Below are positions 35,571-44,600 of a stretch of 64,000 nucleotides of DNA, piece after piece. The position numbers and the translations under genes were made by a program. The stretch spans positions 12,754 through 76,753 of the forward strand of contig NZ_JBLWFS010000021.1 in NCBI RefSeq assembly GCF_048323755.1, read 5' to 3'. Source of the DNA: Alkalihalobacterium sp048323755 (GTDB taxonomy: Bacteria > Bacillota > Bacilli > Bacillales > Bacillaceae_F). The notes below the pieces were generated by a model. That model ran no database searches, had not been told where the DNA came from, and saw nothing but the letters and a program-made list of their open reading frames with translations. How positions within the stretch are numbered: the stretch's first letter is position 1; every line of letters starts with the position of its first letter.

Positions 35571-36608
35571 CTACAAGATGAAACTGTCATCACTGCGATG
35601 CATTATTAAATACGGGACGAGTTGGTTGTAGTAATAGGCGGTTTCGCTCATACCTAATCGATTTTCGATGACTGGGGTATTGATGTCAACTTGCTTTAAC
35701 TTCGCTCGTAAACGTATGACATTTTGCGTAAACGTGTTGGTCGGTATCTCACCATTTTCATCTGATTTCGAAAATAAATCGTACACATCGTGCTTTGTGA
35801 CCTGGTGATTTTCGTTGCTATACAGTAAAAAATAACGTAACATCTCGGCTTGATTTTTTGTGAGGCGACATTCTTTTCCATTAAAGATTAGCAAGTGGTC
35901 CCGCCCTGTAAAGTCGAGGATGATTGTATGCTTAGCTTCACCCTTTTCTTCGCATTCCTCTTTCGTACAATACTGATTGTTTCCTTGTGTCACTAGTTGA
36001 AAGGCATGGTGCTCTAAGTATTGATCATTCGCTTTAATCAGATCGAAAAGAGGAGAAGTTTGATAGTTTGGTACTTCTTGTCTTTTTACAGAAGTTTCGA
36101 GCGTTTCGAGTTCCTCTTGGGCCTTTTGGGCAATAAACAAACCACAGTTGGCTAAATACAAATGACAATGATACAGCTGCTGCTTGTTCATTCGATACTC
36201 GGTATTCTCGTTGTTTTTTTGATAGTGAATCGCCTTTTGAAAATAATTTAGCGCAGAAGAATAGCTTTTCTTTTTATAATGAAGAAAGCCTAATCGATAA
36301 TAAGCGATGGGCAACTGTTTCTCGTATCTTACGGCTTTTTTTAAACAGTTCTCAGCTGCATAATCATCTTTCTGGTAAACCGTTTTTAAGTACGTCCCAT
36401 ACTTTATTAAGTAAAAGATTAATTGCTTTTTAACTTTCTCTAAACTAAACGCATACTCACTGCTTGGCTCCTTCGATATGCTCCGGTAAAGAGCTTCATA
36501 AACGGAAATAAGCTTGGAAAACGTCCCCTCTTTTTCAGCGTCCTTCGCTTCGAGAAGTTCCTCTTCAAGATCAAGTAATTCTTCAATCGATTTATTCTTT
36601 AGTAACAT
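35571..36608 (-). CDS. TPR protein with C-terminal winged-helix DNA-binding domain
   Basis: This is a 345-residue protein. ATG at 36608 follows GACAGGAGAACGATC and is preferred over the upstream ATG. Residues about 85-180 contain TPR-like helices (PIAYYRLGFLHYKKKSYSSA). Residues about 215-320 form an OmpR-type winged helix: a beta N-cap LIFNGKECRLTKNQAEMLRY and then IRLRAKLKQV. The reversed domain order is reminiscent of SARP/AfsR-like regulators, and there is no receiver domain. It may control the peptidase gene that follows or itself. Signal unknown. Confidence 0.75.
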   Translation of the reverse strand: MLLKNKSIEELLDLEEELLEAKDAEKEGTFSKLISVYEALYRSISKEPSSEYAFSLEKVKKQLIFYLIKYGTYLKTVYQKDDYAAENCLKKAVRYEKQLPIAYYRLGFLHYKKKSYSSALNYFQKAIHYQKNNENTEYRMNKQQLYHCHLYLANCGLFIAQKAQEELETLETSVKRQEVPNYQTSPLFDLIKANDQYLEHHAFQLVTQGNNQYCTKEECEEKGEAKHTIILDFTGRDHLLIFNGKECRLTKNQAEMLRYFLLYSNENHQVTKHDVYDLFSKSDENGEIPTNTFTQNVIRLRAKLKQVDINTPVIENRLGMSETAYYYNQLVPYLIMHRSDDSFIL

Positions 36609-36769
36609 GATCGTTCTCCTGTCATGAGATTTATCTTTTATAAACACACTATCAGCCTAATCACATGTAATAGCGATCGTTCTTTATTCGTAAAAAAATG
36701 TCTTCTAATACCCTATCACGTTTGCTTTTCGGCAAGCTTCCCATTTCGGATTATAAGGAGTTCACGTTC

Positions 36770-36800
36770 ATTATCTCACAATTTTTCTTATAAAAGGGAC
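36770..36800 (-). promoter_or_regulatory. Promoter-proximal shared sequence, copy 2
   Basis: Matches 23231-23261 at 28 of 31 positions, including the minus-strand TTGTGAGATAAT. Here it lies before the TPR/winged-helix gene. Confidence 0.5.
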
Positions 36801-36863
36801 GGTAAAAAATCAAAATAGACGTATGAAAGAAGCTATAGTAGAACATTAGAATTTCACGATTGT

Positions 36864-36912
36864 ACAATAAAACCTCCTGCCATGTATATTCATAAAACAT
36901 GGAGGAGGTTTG
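36864..36912 (-). terminator. Terminator of the five-gene operon
   Basis: AAACCTCC/GGAGGTTT with an inner CCATGT/ACATGG stem, followed on the minus strand by TATT. 14 bases beyond the last gene. Confidence 0.8.
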
Positions 36913-36925
36913 GTTGCAAGATTTA

Positions 36926-37378
36926 TTAAAAAGGAACTTCTTTTGAGTCACCGTATATATAACTTAGCAAGTCCACTTCATACTCTTTGTAGGCTGGGTC
37001 CAGGTTATTGCCATCCCAGCGTCTACCGAATACTTCTTCAACAAGGACTTGCATTCCACCTTCTGCATACTCTTCTAAGCGTTTACGGGCTTTTTTTGGA
37101 AATTCTTTATCGTCAAAGGCTTCAATATTTCTTCCTAATTCCGAGTCACTTAAAATAATGGAATAGGCAGTGGCTTTCTGACGCGTGTTTAAGTAGTTGG
37201 TTCGAAGTTCACGTCCTCGTTCACCGATGCTACTCTTTTGGTCCTTTTTAAATCCTAAACTCGCACACAGTAAGAAGAGGTCCTGATACTTCACTTCAAA
37301 CTTTGTATTGAAATAAAAATAGATTTCTTCGTATTTTTTACTTGTATATAGCAATGCTTGATCTGCTAGAAAGTCCAT
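36926..37378 (-). CDS. Dnd-associated-type small protein, last gene of the operon
   Basis: The 150-residue protein has VKYQDLFLLCASLGFKK near residues 29-45 and RLEEYAEGGMQVLVEEVF near 101-118. This pattern recalls the small families described next to phosphorothioate (dnd) loci, possibly dnd-associated protein 4. I rank that as a resemblance from memory, not proof. No catalytic motif is seen. It starts 3 bases after the DndD-like gene, so it surely shares its transcript. Confidence 0.55.
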   Translation of the reverse strand: MDFLADQALLYTSKKYEEIYFYFNTKFEVKYQDLFLLCASLGFKKDQKSSIGERGRELRTNYLNTRQKATAYSIILSDSELGRNIEAFDDKEFPKKARKRLEEYAEGGMQVLVEEVFGRRWDGNNLDPAYKEYEVDLLSYIYGDSKEVPF

Positions 37379-37381
37379 CGT

Positions 37382-39406
37382 TTACCCCCTTGTTGCCATT
37401 GATTCCGTGACTTCAATTGGCTCTATGATTGAGTGTCCTGGTTTGATTTGTTCAAGTTTATACCATTTTCCGAGCTTACCTGTGCTCTTAAATCGAATTT
37501 CTTCGGTTCTTGAAAGCTCCGTATCGGTTAAAAGAAGCACCCACTGGGACGTCAGGTTCGGAATATTATCAATTAGATGGTCTCGGTTATTTCCGCTAAT
37601 CCGGCCGAACGGAGTATCCATGAACAATGGGAAGTTAATATCCTCCGACCCACCAGCAGCAATTTTGGCAAGAGCTGTAATAAACGATAGAGCAACGACT
37701 TGGCGTTGTCCTTGAGAGACGTCCTGTGTGATGTTGATGTTCTCCCAGTTCATAATATCGATTTCATATTTCTCGTTGATCTCAATACGGCTTACTAGGT
37801 CTTTATCTTTACGGTCGATGAGTGTTTTAAAGATTTGCGTCGTCTCGGTCGTAAGCTTCGCGCGCATTTCATCACTATACTCTTTAAAGACGCCTTCAAA
37901 GTTGTCCTTTAGTGTTTCGATATATTGTAAGATTTTAGAGTCAATTCGTAGACTTTCATTCTCTCTTAATAACCGTGAGAATTCCTTGTCTAACGCTTCC
38001 TTCTGTTTTTCTTTTTCATTGATTTGAAAATTAAGGTCGCGAACTTCTCCCTCTAAGCTGATGAGAAAAGCTTTCTTATCCTTCAATGATGCTTCTAGAT
38101 TTTTCAAGTTTTCCTGTTCTTGTGCTTTGAGTTGGATATTGCCACTGTATTTATCAATTTCTTTGTCAATTTGCTCGATTTCATCTTTCAATTCTCTAAA
38201 GTCGCGAAGCTTTCGTTCAATAGACTGAACGATTTCTTCTTCACTCATCGAGTAGTCGTGGATACTAGATGTGATTTGCGAGATTAAAGGTGTCAGTTCG
38301 GATCGCTTAAAATTGTTTTTTAGCAACTCGATTTGAGTCAGGTGATCATTATTTTCCTTTAAGTCGTTCCCGCAGCAAGCGCAAACTAAGTCTTGAAGTG
38401 ACTTTTCGATCACTTCGATCGGAATTAAGTCCTTTTGATCCACGAGAATTTGATCGAGGTAATTTTTCACGGATTGGTACGTATCCTTCATAATTAAGTG
38501 ATACCCATTCGTGACAAGTTCCCCTTTAATCTCATTCTTTTTATCTTTGGCAAGACGAAGGTGGAGGTTCTTCTTTTCTTTTTCCGCTTCCATTTTTTCT
38601 TGAATGAGTTTGACTTCTTCATTTTCAGCCAGTTGACTTTCGATTCGCTCAATCTCAAGTGAACATGATGTTTTATTTTCTGACTTCAAACGAACGCGTT
38701 CTTGCATATCACTAATTTCGTTTGCGATGGCATCCATTTCATTTTGTTTTCTCGTTAAATCTAAATTTTGAGAAGAAGCGAGTACTCTTCTTTTCTCGGA
38801 GGAATGGAGCTTTTTTAAGATCGTAATAGCTGCTTCAAGCTTGTCTATTTGTAGAAGTTTCACGATCCCATTCTTTACTTCTTCTTTTACTTTTGCATCC
38901 GTTTTGGCCAGCGTTTCAATTTTTTCAGCGTCAAATAAGAAGAAGTCTTTAATGCTTTCATCGAGAATGCCATTCATAATCTCTTTCATTTCTTTTTCAT
39001 CTGTTATTGGCTCCGCTGGAAAGTTGCCGCCTTCTTTAATATACAGCTCGGCATCCAGGATTTTTTCCGTAATCGTCTTGCCCGTCTTATACCCGCTCGC
39101 ATATCGTCTAATCTCGTAAGCTTTGTCACGGTGCTCAAATTCGAGGTACACGGATGTATCAATCGGCATATTAGGATGTTCCTCTAAAGCTAGAAAGTTA
39201 ACGAGGTGAATTTTTTCCTTTGGGTTGTCTTGTTGAATATGAGTGCTCCCGTACAAGCCGAACATTAACGCACGAAAGATCCCCGTTTTCCCTTTTCCGT
39301 TCTCCCCAAAGACGATCGTGATATTCTCGCTCCCGCTAGCAAACTCAATCGTTTGTTCCCCGTAAAATTGACGGAAATTCTTTAGAGTGATCTTGTTCAG
39401 CTTCAT
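37382..39406 (-). CDS. DndD-like SMC/Rad50-type ATPase
   Basis: The 674-residue protein has an SMC layout. The Walker A GENGKGKT is at 34-41 within an FRQFYGEQ-type N-terminus. Two long coiled coils (about 180-300 and 380-490) flank a zinc-hook-like CACC at 342-345. The ABC signature SQGQRQVVALS is at 564-574 and the Walker B FPLFMDTPFGR at 592-602. The nearest family I can name is DndD, the ATPase of DNA phosphorothioation. No cysteine desulfurase, DndC or DndB is present in the operon, so sulfur modification is unlikely here; DNA sensing or processing with the helicase is more likely. It overlaps the upstream 57-aa gene by 4 bases. Confidence 0.82.
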   Translation of the reverse strand: MKLNKITLKNFRQFYGEQTIEFASGSENITIVFGENGKGKTGIFRALMFGLYGSTHIQQDNPKEKIHLVNFLALEEHPNMPIDTSVYLEFEHRDKAYEIRRYASGYKTGKTITEKILDAELYIKEGGNFPAEPITDEKEMKEIMNGILDESIKDFFLFDAEKIETLAKTDAKVKEEVKNGIVKLLQIDKLEAAITILKKLHSSEKRRVLASSQNLDLTRKQNEMDAIANEISDMQERVRLKSENKTSCSLEIERIESQLAENEEVKLIQEKMEAEKEKKNLHLRLAKDKKNEIKGELVTNGYHLIMKDTYQSVKNYLDQILVDQKDLIPIEVIEKSLQDLVCACCGNDLKENNDHLTQIELLKNNFKRSELTPLISQITSSIHDYSMSEEEIVQSIERKLRDFRELKDEIEQIDKEIDKYSGNIQLKAQEQENLKNLEASLKDKKAFLISLEGEVRDLNFQINEKEKQKEALDKEFSRLLRENESLRIDSKILQYIETLKDNFEGVFKEYSDEMRAKLTTETTQIFKTLIDRKDKDLVSRIEINEKYEIDIMNWENINITQDVSQGQRQVVALSFITALAKIAAGGSEDINFPLFMDTPFGRISGNNRDHLIDNIPNLTSQWVLLLTDTELSRTEEIRFKSTGKLGKWYKLEQIKPGHSIIEPIEVTESMATRG

Positions 39407-39576
39407 TGACCTTCCTCCTCTAAAACCAGCTCCCTGATTTCCTCACGAATCATTTCTTCAATACTGGCATGTGACTTTCTACCAGCCTCAAGATCTCGTA
39501 ATAATAGTTTAGCAATATCACTGAGTTCTCCTGGAAACTGATTAATTTTTTTCTCTAAGTCTTTATTAATACTCAT
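39403..39576 (-). CDS. 57-residue helical protein between helicase and DndD-like genes
   Basis: A short frame starts at the ATG at 39576, immediately after the helicase stop (39577), and ends at a TGA that overlaps the DndD-like start (ATGA). The product begins MSINKDLEKKINQFPGELSD, ends in ELVLEEEGQ, and looks wholly helical and acidic. Exact coupling on both sides is strong evidence that it is translated. I do not recognise it. It could be a subunit bridging the helicase and the ATPase, or a small regulator. Confidence 0.75.
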   Translation of the reverse strand: MSINKDLEKKINQFPGELSDIAKLLLRDLEAGRKSHASIEEMIREEIRELVLEEEGQ

Positions 39577-41601
39577 TTATATAGCCCCCATGTTCTCTTG
39601 AAATTCTTTATACACTTCCCACGGTAATTTATCCATTAAATACTCAAGAGCGTACGTTTGTAGTTCACGTCCTACAATGTCTCTGGCATTGTAATTATTG
39701 ATCGCAAATCTAGAAAACTCTGCAAACCTCGGGATCTCTTTTGAAGCAATCGATTTGTACATTTGATCGCTCGCACCTGTTGGTAAAACGATAAAGTCAT
39801 AAATTTCTGCAATATTTTTTCCTGGATACGTACGCAAAATCCGGCCACGGCGTTGAACAAATTCACGCGGATTCGATGTACTCGCTAAGAAATATGCGGT
39901 CTTTGTGCTCGGCACATCTACACCTTCGTCGAGACATTTAATGGCTACAAGGATCTGGATGTTTCCTTCAGCAAATGACTTTAATAGTTGCATACGATCT
40001 TCAAGATTGACCTTTGAGTCAAACCGGTGTACACGATAACCGAGCTGTGACAATTGGTTCGTAATGATGTCTACTTCACCAGGCGCACAATACACGAGTG
40101 TGTGCGATACACTCTTCCGGTCCTTTTCTTGAAAGATAGAAAACAGTTTTGCTTTTTTATTTTCTGCTTTACTTAAGATCAGGGCCCGTTTTCGATTGAT
40201 CTCACTAATTTCCTCTTGGTCGGGTTGATCAGATCCATATAAGTGAATGAGTCGTTTCGTTAAACGCTCGTACTTTTCCATTTCATCGTCAGTTAAATTC
40301 GTGATAAAAGGATCATACGTGTATTCCGTTAGAGCGCCGTTCTGAATCGCTGTTTTCATATCGTATTCATAAACGGTATCTCCAAAAAAGTCAGTGATAA
40401 AGCGTGTTCCATCCTCATCCCACCAGCGATCTGGGGTAGCAGAGAGTCCAAGTTTCGCTTCCATTCCTGTGAACTTATGATTTCTTAAACTATTTACACC
40501 GAAATAGTGACATTCATCGGCAATTAAGAAGCTTTTTCCTTTTAACTTGTCGATTAAATCATTAAATTCTTCCGATGCTGCACTTCGGTACGTCGTGATG
40601 ACCACATGTTTTTTGATCATGCTAATATTAAAGTCTCTCACATCGGTGTGAAGTTTACCTGCCCATACTTTCTTATTCCCGTAACATGACGTAAAACTAC
40701 TAAAACCAAGGAGTTGGCAGTTATCTTCCCACTGTTCGACCAGATGTGTAAACGGAACGATGATCACGAGAAAGATCCGCCCATGCTGCTTATAAAACTC
40801 ATTGGCAATCATCAGACTTGTGATGGTCTTACCCGTACCCGTCGCCATTTCTAAAATACCAGTCCAGTTATTTTGTATAACTGCCTTTATGGCCTCCTCT
40901 TGATAGGGACGTGGTTTAATTTCAGTCGGTTTGATAGGTTTTCGCTCCTTTTTGTAGCCTTTTAATTTTTCCTTTAAAATGTCTGGCATCTCGATGATCG
41001 TTAGGCCGTTTGTCGTGTTGTTCCACAGGCTTTCAAAATCGTTCACCATGTCCGTGATCCGCGCGTGGTCATGGTCTTTCCAAAAGACATCAATCTTTTC
41101 AAAATTGTCTCTGATTCCACCGACGGTTTCATTTGCAGATCCAGAAAATGATAGTTGATGACCAAACCCGTCATAAAAGATGCCGAACTTCTCATGATAA
41201 AGGCTATTGTTATTCGTAAAAGCAATCTTGAGCTCCAATTTATCTTCGTAGATCAACCAAGCTAAAAGATTGAGTGTATCTTCACGGATCGTCTCCTCAC
41301 AAATTTCGATTTCTCGTAGAAGACTTCTAGCTACCACATCGTATTTCGCTTCATACCCTAGCTGAACCGCTTCGATGTCTTCTTTTGTTAAGTGGGGATT
41401 GGCAATTAAGCGGATTTTTCCTTCTGAGTCTAAAAACTTCTCCAGTCCTCTAGCCAAAACGGCAAGACTCCCACTTGTAAAGTAACCGACTGCTCGGTCA
41501 TACCGAATGGACTTTTCTAGCACCTTACTGTAAAAGTCAGCATGAATTTGATCCACATCAGATCGGTATTTAAATTTCAGTTCTAAATCTTTAAACGACA
41601 T
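39577..41601 (-). CDS. PLD-domain superfamily 2 helicase (dnd-restriction-like)
   Basis: The 674-residue protein has an N-terminal PLD-like region with YHEKFGIF (His136-Lys138) and SGSANETVGG near 154. A complete helicase core follows: Walker A MATGTGKT at 252-259, DECH at 362-365, LSATPDRWWD near 386, DEGVDVPSTKTAYF and QRRGRILRTYPGK. It resembles helicases called phosphorothioation-system restriction enzymes. The single HxK suggests either a PLD nuclease working as a dimer or a PLD fold used for binding. It starts 3 bases after the giant upstream gene. Unlike the other PLD-helicase in the window (28987-31356), motif III is intact. Confidence 0.85.
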   Translation of the reverse strand: MSFKDLELKFKYRSDVDQIHADFYSKVLEKSIRYDRAVGYFTSGSLAVLARGLEKFLDSEGKIRLIANPHLTKEDIEAVQLGYEAKYDVVARSLLREIEICEETIREDTLNLLAWLIYEDKLELKIAFTNNNSLYHEKFGIFYDGFGHQLSFSGSANETVGGIRDNFEKIDVFWKDHDHARITDMVNDFESLWNNTTNGLTIIEMPDILKEKLKGYKKERKPIKPTEIKPRPYQEEAIKAVIQNNWTGILEMATGTGKTITSLMIANEFYKQHGRIFLVIIVPFTHLVEQWEDNCQLLGFSSFTSCYGNKKVWAGKLHTDVRDFNISMIKKHVVITTYRSAASEEFNDLIDKLKGKSFLIADECHYFGVNSLRNHKFTGMEAKLGLSATPDRWWDEDGTRFITDFFGDTVYEYDMKTAIQNGALTEYTYDPFITNLTDDEMEKYERLTKRLIHLYGSDQPDQEEISEINRKRALILSKAENKKAKLFSIFQEKDRKSVSHTLVYCAPGEVDIITNQLSQLGYRVHRFDSKVNLEDRMQLLKSFAEGNIQILVAIKCLDEGVDVPSTKTAYFLASTSNPREFVQRRGRILRTYPGKNIAEIYDFIVLPTGASDQMYKSIASKEIPRFAEFSRFAINNYNARDIVGRELQTYALEYLMDKLPWEVYKEFQENMGAI

Positions 41602-41604
41602 CCG

Positions 41605-44600
41605 TTATCCCTTCTTTACTGTAACAATCCCTAGTTCATCAAAGTGTAGGCGTTCGCTTGTCTTAATTTCGTATGGTAAGACTTTTTTGTGCATATATTC
41701 CTGTTCACGCACGATTCCTTTCTCCATTAGAAATTCATAGATCGCAATTTCATGGAGATTACCTTCGTATTCATTTTCGAGGACGTAAAGGATCAAATCT
41801 TCAAATGACTGAATGGAACTATCTTTTCTAACGACAATCACCTTGTCATAACGATAATCATTGAATGTCTTTTTCACTTGGCGAAATCCGCAGCGTTGAA
41901 GGACACTTTGCAACAGATGAGGATTCCAGCGAAAACCAATGTCAGGTAATTTGCGACGGTAGCCTTTTAAATGACTAAGTGAAAGATATTCTCCGTCACC
42001 CATCTTTTCTCTGACGTACGTTTCAATTTCAGCAAGCTCAGCTTCATTGACTTGTAATAACTTCGCAGGATATAACTGATCCATATCGGTCTCAACGAAT
42101 ATTTCATTATCAAGAACCCGCTTAAGAAAGTTCGTAACCATCATCTCTTTATATCCATGCTCATAGATGAACTCCTTGATTTCTTGCCTTGAGGTTTCAC
42201 CCGTGAAATGAGCTTCAATGACTTTCTCGAAGCTGTCGAGTTCAAAGCCTTCTATATATAAATAGTTTGTATGACCTTTCACTGTTGGTTTAAACAGTTT
42301 AATAATCGCTGGTAGTTTACTTGGATCATCAATGTTCTTATCCCTTAGGATCTTAGACAGCTTACGATCAAACATCATATCTTTATACATGGAGTTGGCT
42401 GTTGCATATCCCTTTTTGAACGATTGATCGAAAAACTCAAGAAGCATAGCCTTTTCATTCGTCTTTATGTTTAATTTGTCAACAAGGATTGCACTCTTAT
42501 TTCCCCAGCCAATCATTTGATTAGAATTATTTATCGCAATATCTACTTTAAACAGTGGGCTTACTACCTCAAGAAGTTGATCCTTCGAGCAAATACCACC
42601 ATGCTTTTTCATATAAGCTACAAGCCGTTCCTCAACACTTTGTTTTGATTTTTTATTCTTATAAATGTTGAGTGTGTTCCCTTGGCCAATCATATACTTT
42701 TCGTCCAAATAACAACGGATGAGGGAGTATAAGTGGATTTTGTTATGAACATGATGTTGTTCAAGGAGGCCTTGAAACTTTTCATAAACTTCTTCCACAT
42801 TTATAATTTCTTTTTTTCGATCAAACTGCTCATCAATATAAGATTCGATCTTTGATAGGATAGAAGGGTCAAAGTTTTCTCTATCAAAATATTGAAATGT
42901 CGCTCGGTCCACTAGAATTAGACTTTCCACATCTCTTATCCGCGCTTCAATGGAACGAACGGTTTTAGAAAGCTCAAAATTCATATGTTGCATTGCCAAT
43001 TCGTGAAGGTATAATACTCCTTCTTCATCAATTCGTAATGGCTTTTTAATATAATGCCTAAATAAATAGGTTAGAACATGAGTAATTTTCAAGCGATGTT
43101 TAGAGTAAATATCCCCGTATTTGTGATAGTAATTATTTTCTACTAAGCTATTTAAAATTTCCATCCCTATATCTTCAATATTTAAATCCTTTAACTGTTC
43201 TTCAACCGTCTGTCGATATTCCGAAACATGAAAGGAATCCGGGAGTTCTTCAATACAATCTTCAATGACTTTAATATCAACTTTAGCCTCTTCATCAATG
43301 AAAAAGAATTCGAGCAAATGATAATACTTAAAGTAAAGCTTTTCTTGTATCAACAAATGAACTAAAAATTGATTTTCATGACCGACGAGATCAACAAGTT
43401 CACCTTTTTTTAAAAAAGATTGATGTTTTGCCACTAGTCGAACACCCGTTACAAATCGCTCTCTCCCTAGATGAGTAACGACTTTCCTAACAACACCTTT
43501 TCCAATCTGTCTAACTCTCTCCCTCGTCACCCCTAACCGGCTTCCTACCTCTTCTAGCGTTTCTTCATATCCATACCGATGCTTCAATACGAGGTACTCA
43601 CGATCTGTAAAAACGGTTTTAAATTTTTCAGCAATATCTCTTGGGTGCTTTTGAATTTTAAGACGGTTAGACAGGTCGAATAAGAGATGCGGTTCAAAAG
43701 TGTCCTGCAAGTCGGAGATCCTATTCCCTTCAATATCTTTTATTTTCAGATTACTTTGTGACGTCGACTGATACCCATAGAGTTCTAATACCTGACCCAC
43801 TGGCATTCCTTGTATCGTTTCGAAAATGTCGCCACTCTCAAATACGATGGATTGAGTTTCTGATGACTCAACATAAAAGTCTAGCAATTGCCTTAATTGG
43901 TCAACCCGCTTCATCGAAACGTTCTTATAGCTACTGAACATTTGGAGATGACGTGTCTCGAGTTGCCCAAGTGTATGAATACCCTGCTCCTCACAAAACT
44001 CACGAAAAACATCATGTTTTTTGTCATTAAAAGTAGTACGGATGGTCTGCGATGCGACAGATGGTCTGATGTTTAAAGGTTTCGAATTTTGCACCCTTGC
44101 AGCTTGAATACGTTGTTTTACAGCTTCGTACTTACCAACCCCTACACCTCTCATGTCGAAGTATTTTTCTAAGTGCTTACTTGTTACTTCAAAAATCGTC
44201 CGAATTTTATTTTTCTTACAGTACTTTCGGAAAGTTAAGTACGTATTCTCACTAAAAAGTTCCTCTATTAGTACGGATAATATTTCTGAGCTAGGTATAG
44301 TTTCTTCCAGTTCTTGTCCTGACATAGGAGTTGAAATTGGCTGATTCGCTAAATGAAGATACTCTGCCACTCGTGTTTTAACCGCTTCGACTTTCCCAAT
44401 TCCCACTCCCTTAATATTGCTATATTCCGTGTAATGTTGCTCTGTCAAATCAGAAATCGAATAAATTTTATTTTTTTTACAAAAAACACGAAATGTCATA
44501 TATTTTTCTTCAGAAAATACTTCGTTAATAAAAAATGTTTTTGGCTGAGGTTGTACATTATTTTCAGCAATTGTACCGTCCATACCCAATTGATTCTTTA

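Larger units (their letters stand above)
36609..36925. other. Intergenic region upstream of the TPR regulator
   Basis: No gene seen. It holds the shared promoter-proximal sequence (36770-36800) and the terminator of the five-gene operon. Confidence 0.5.
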
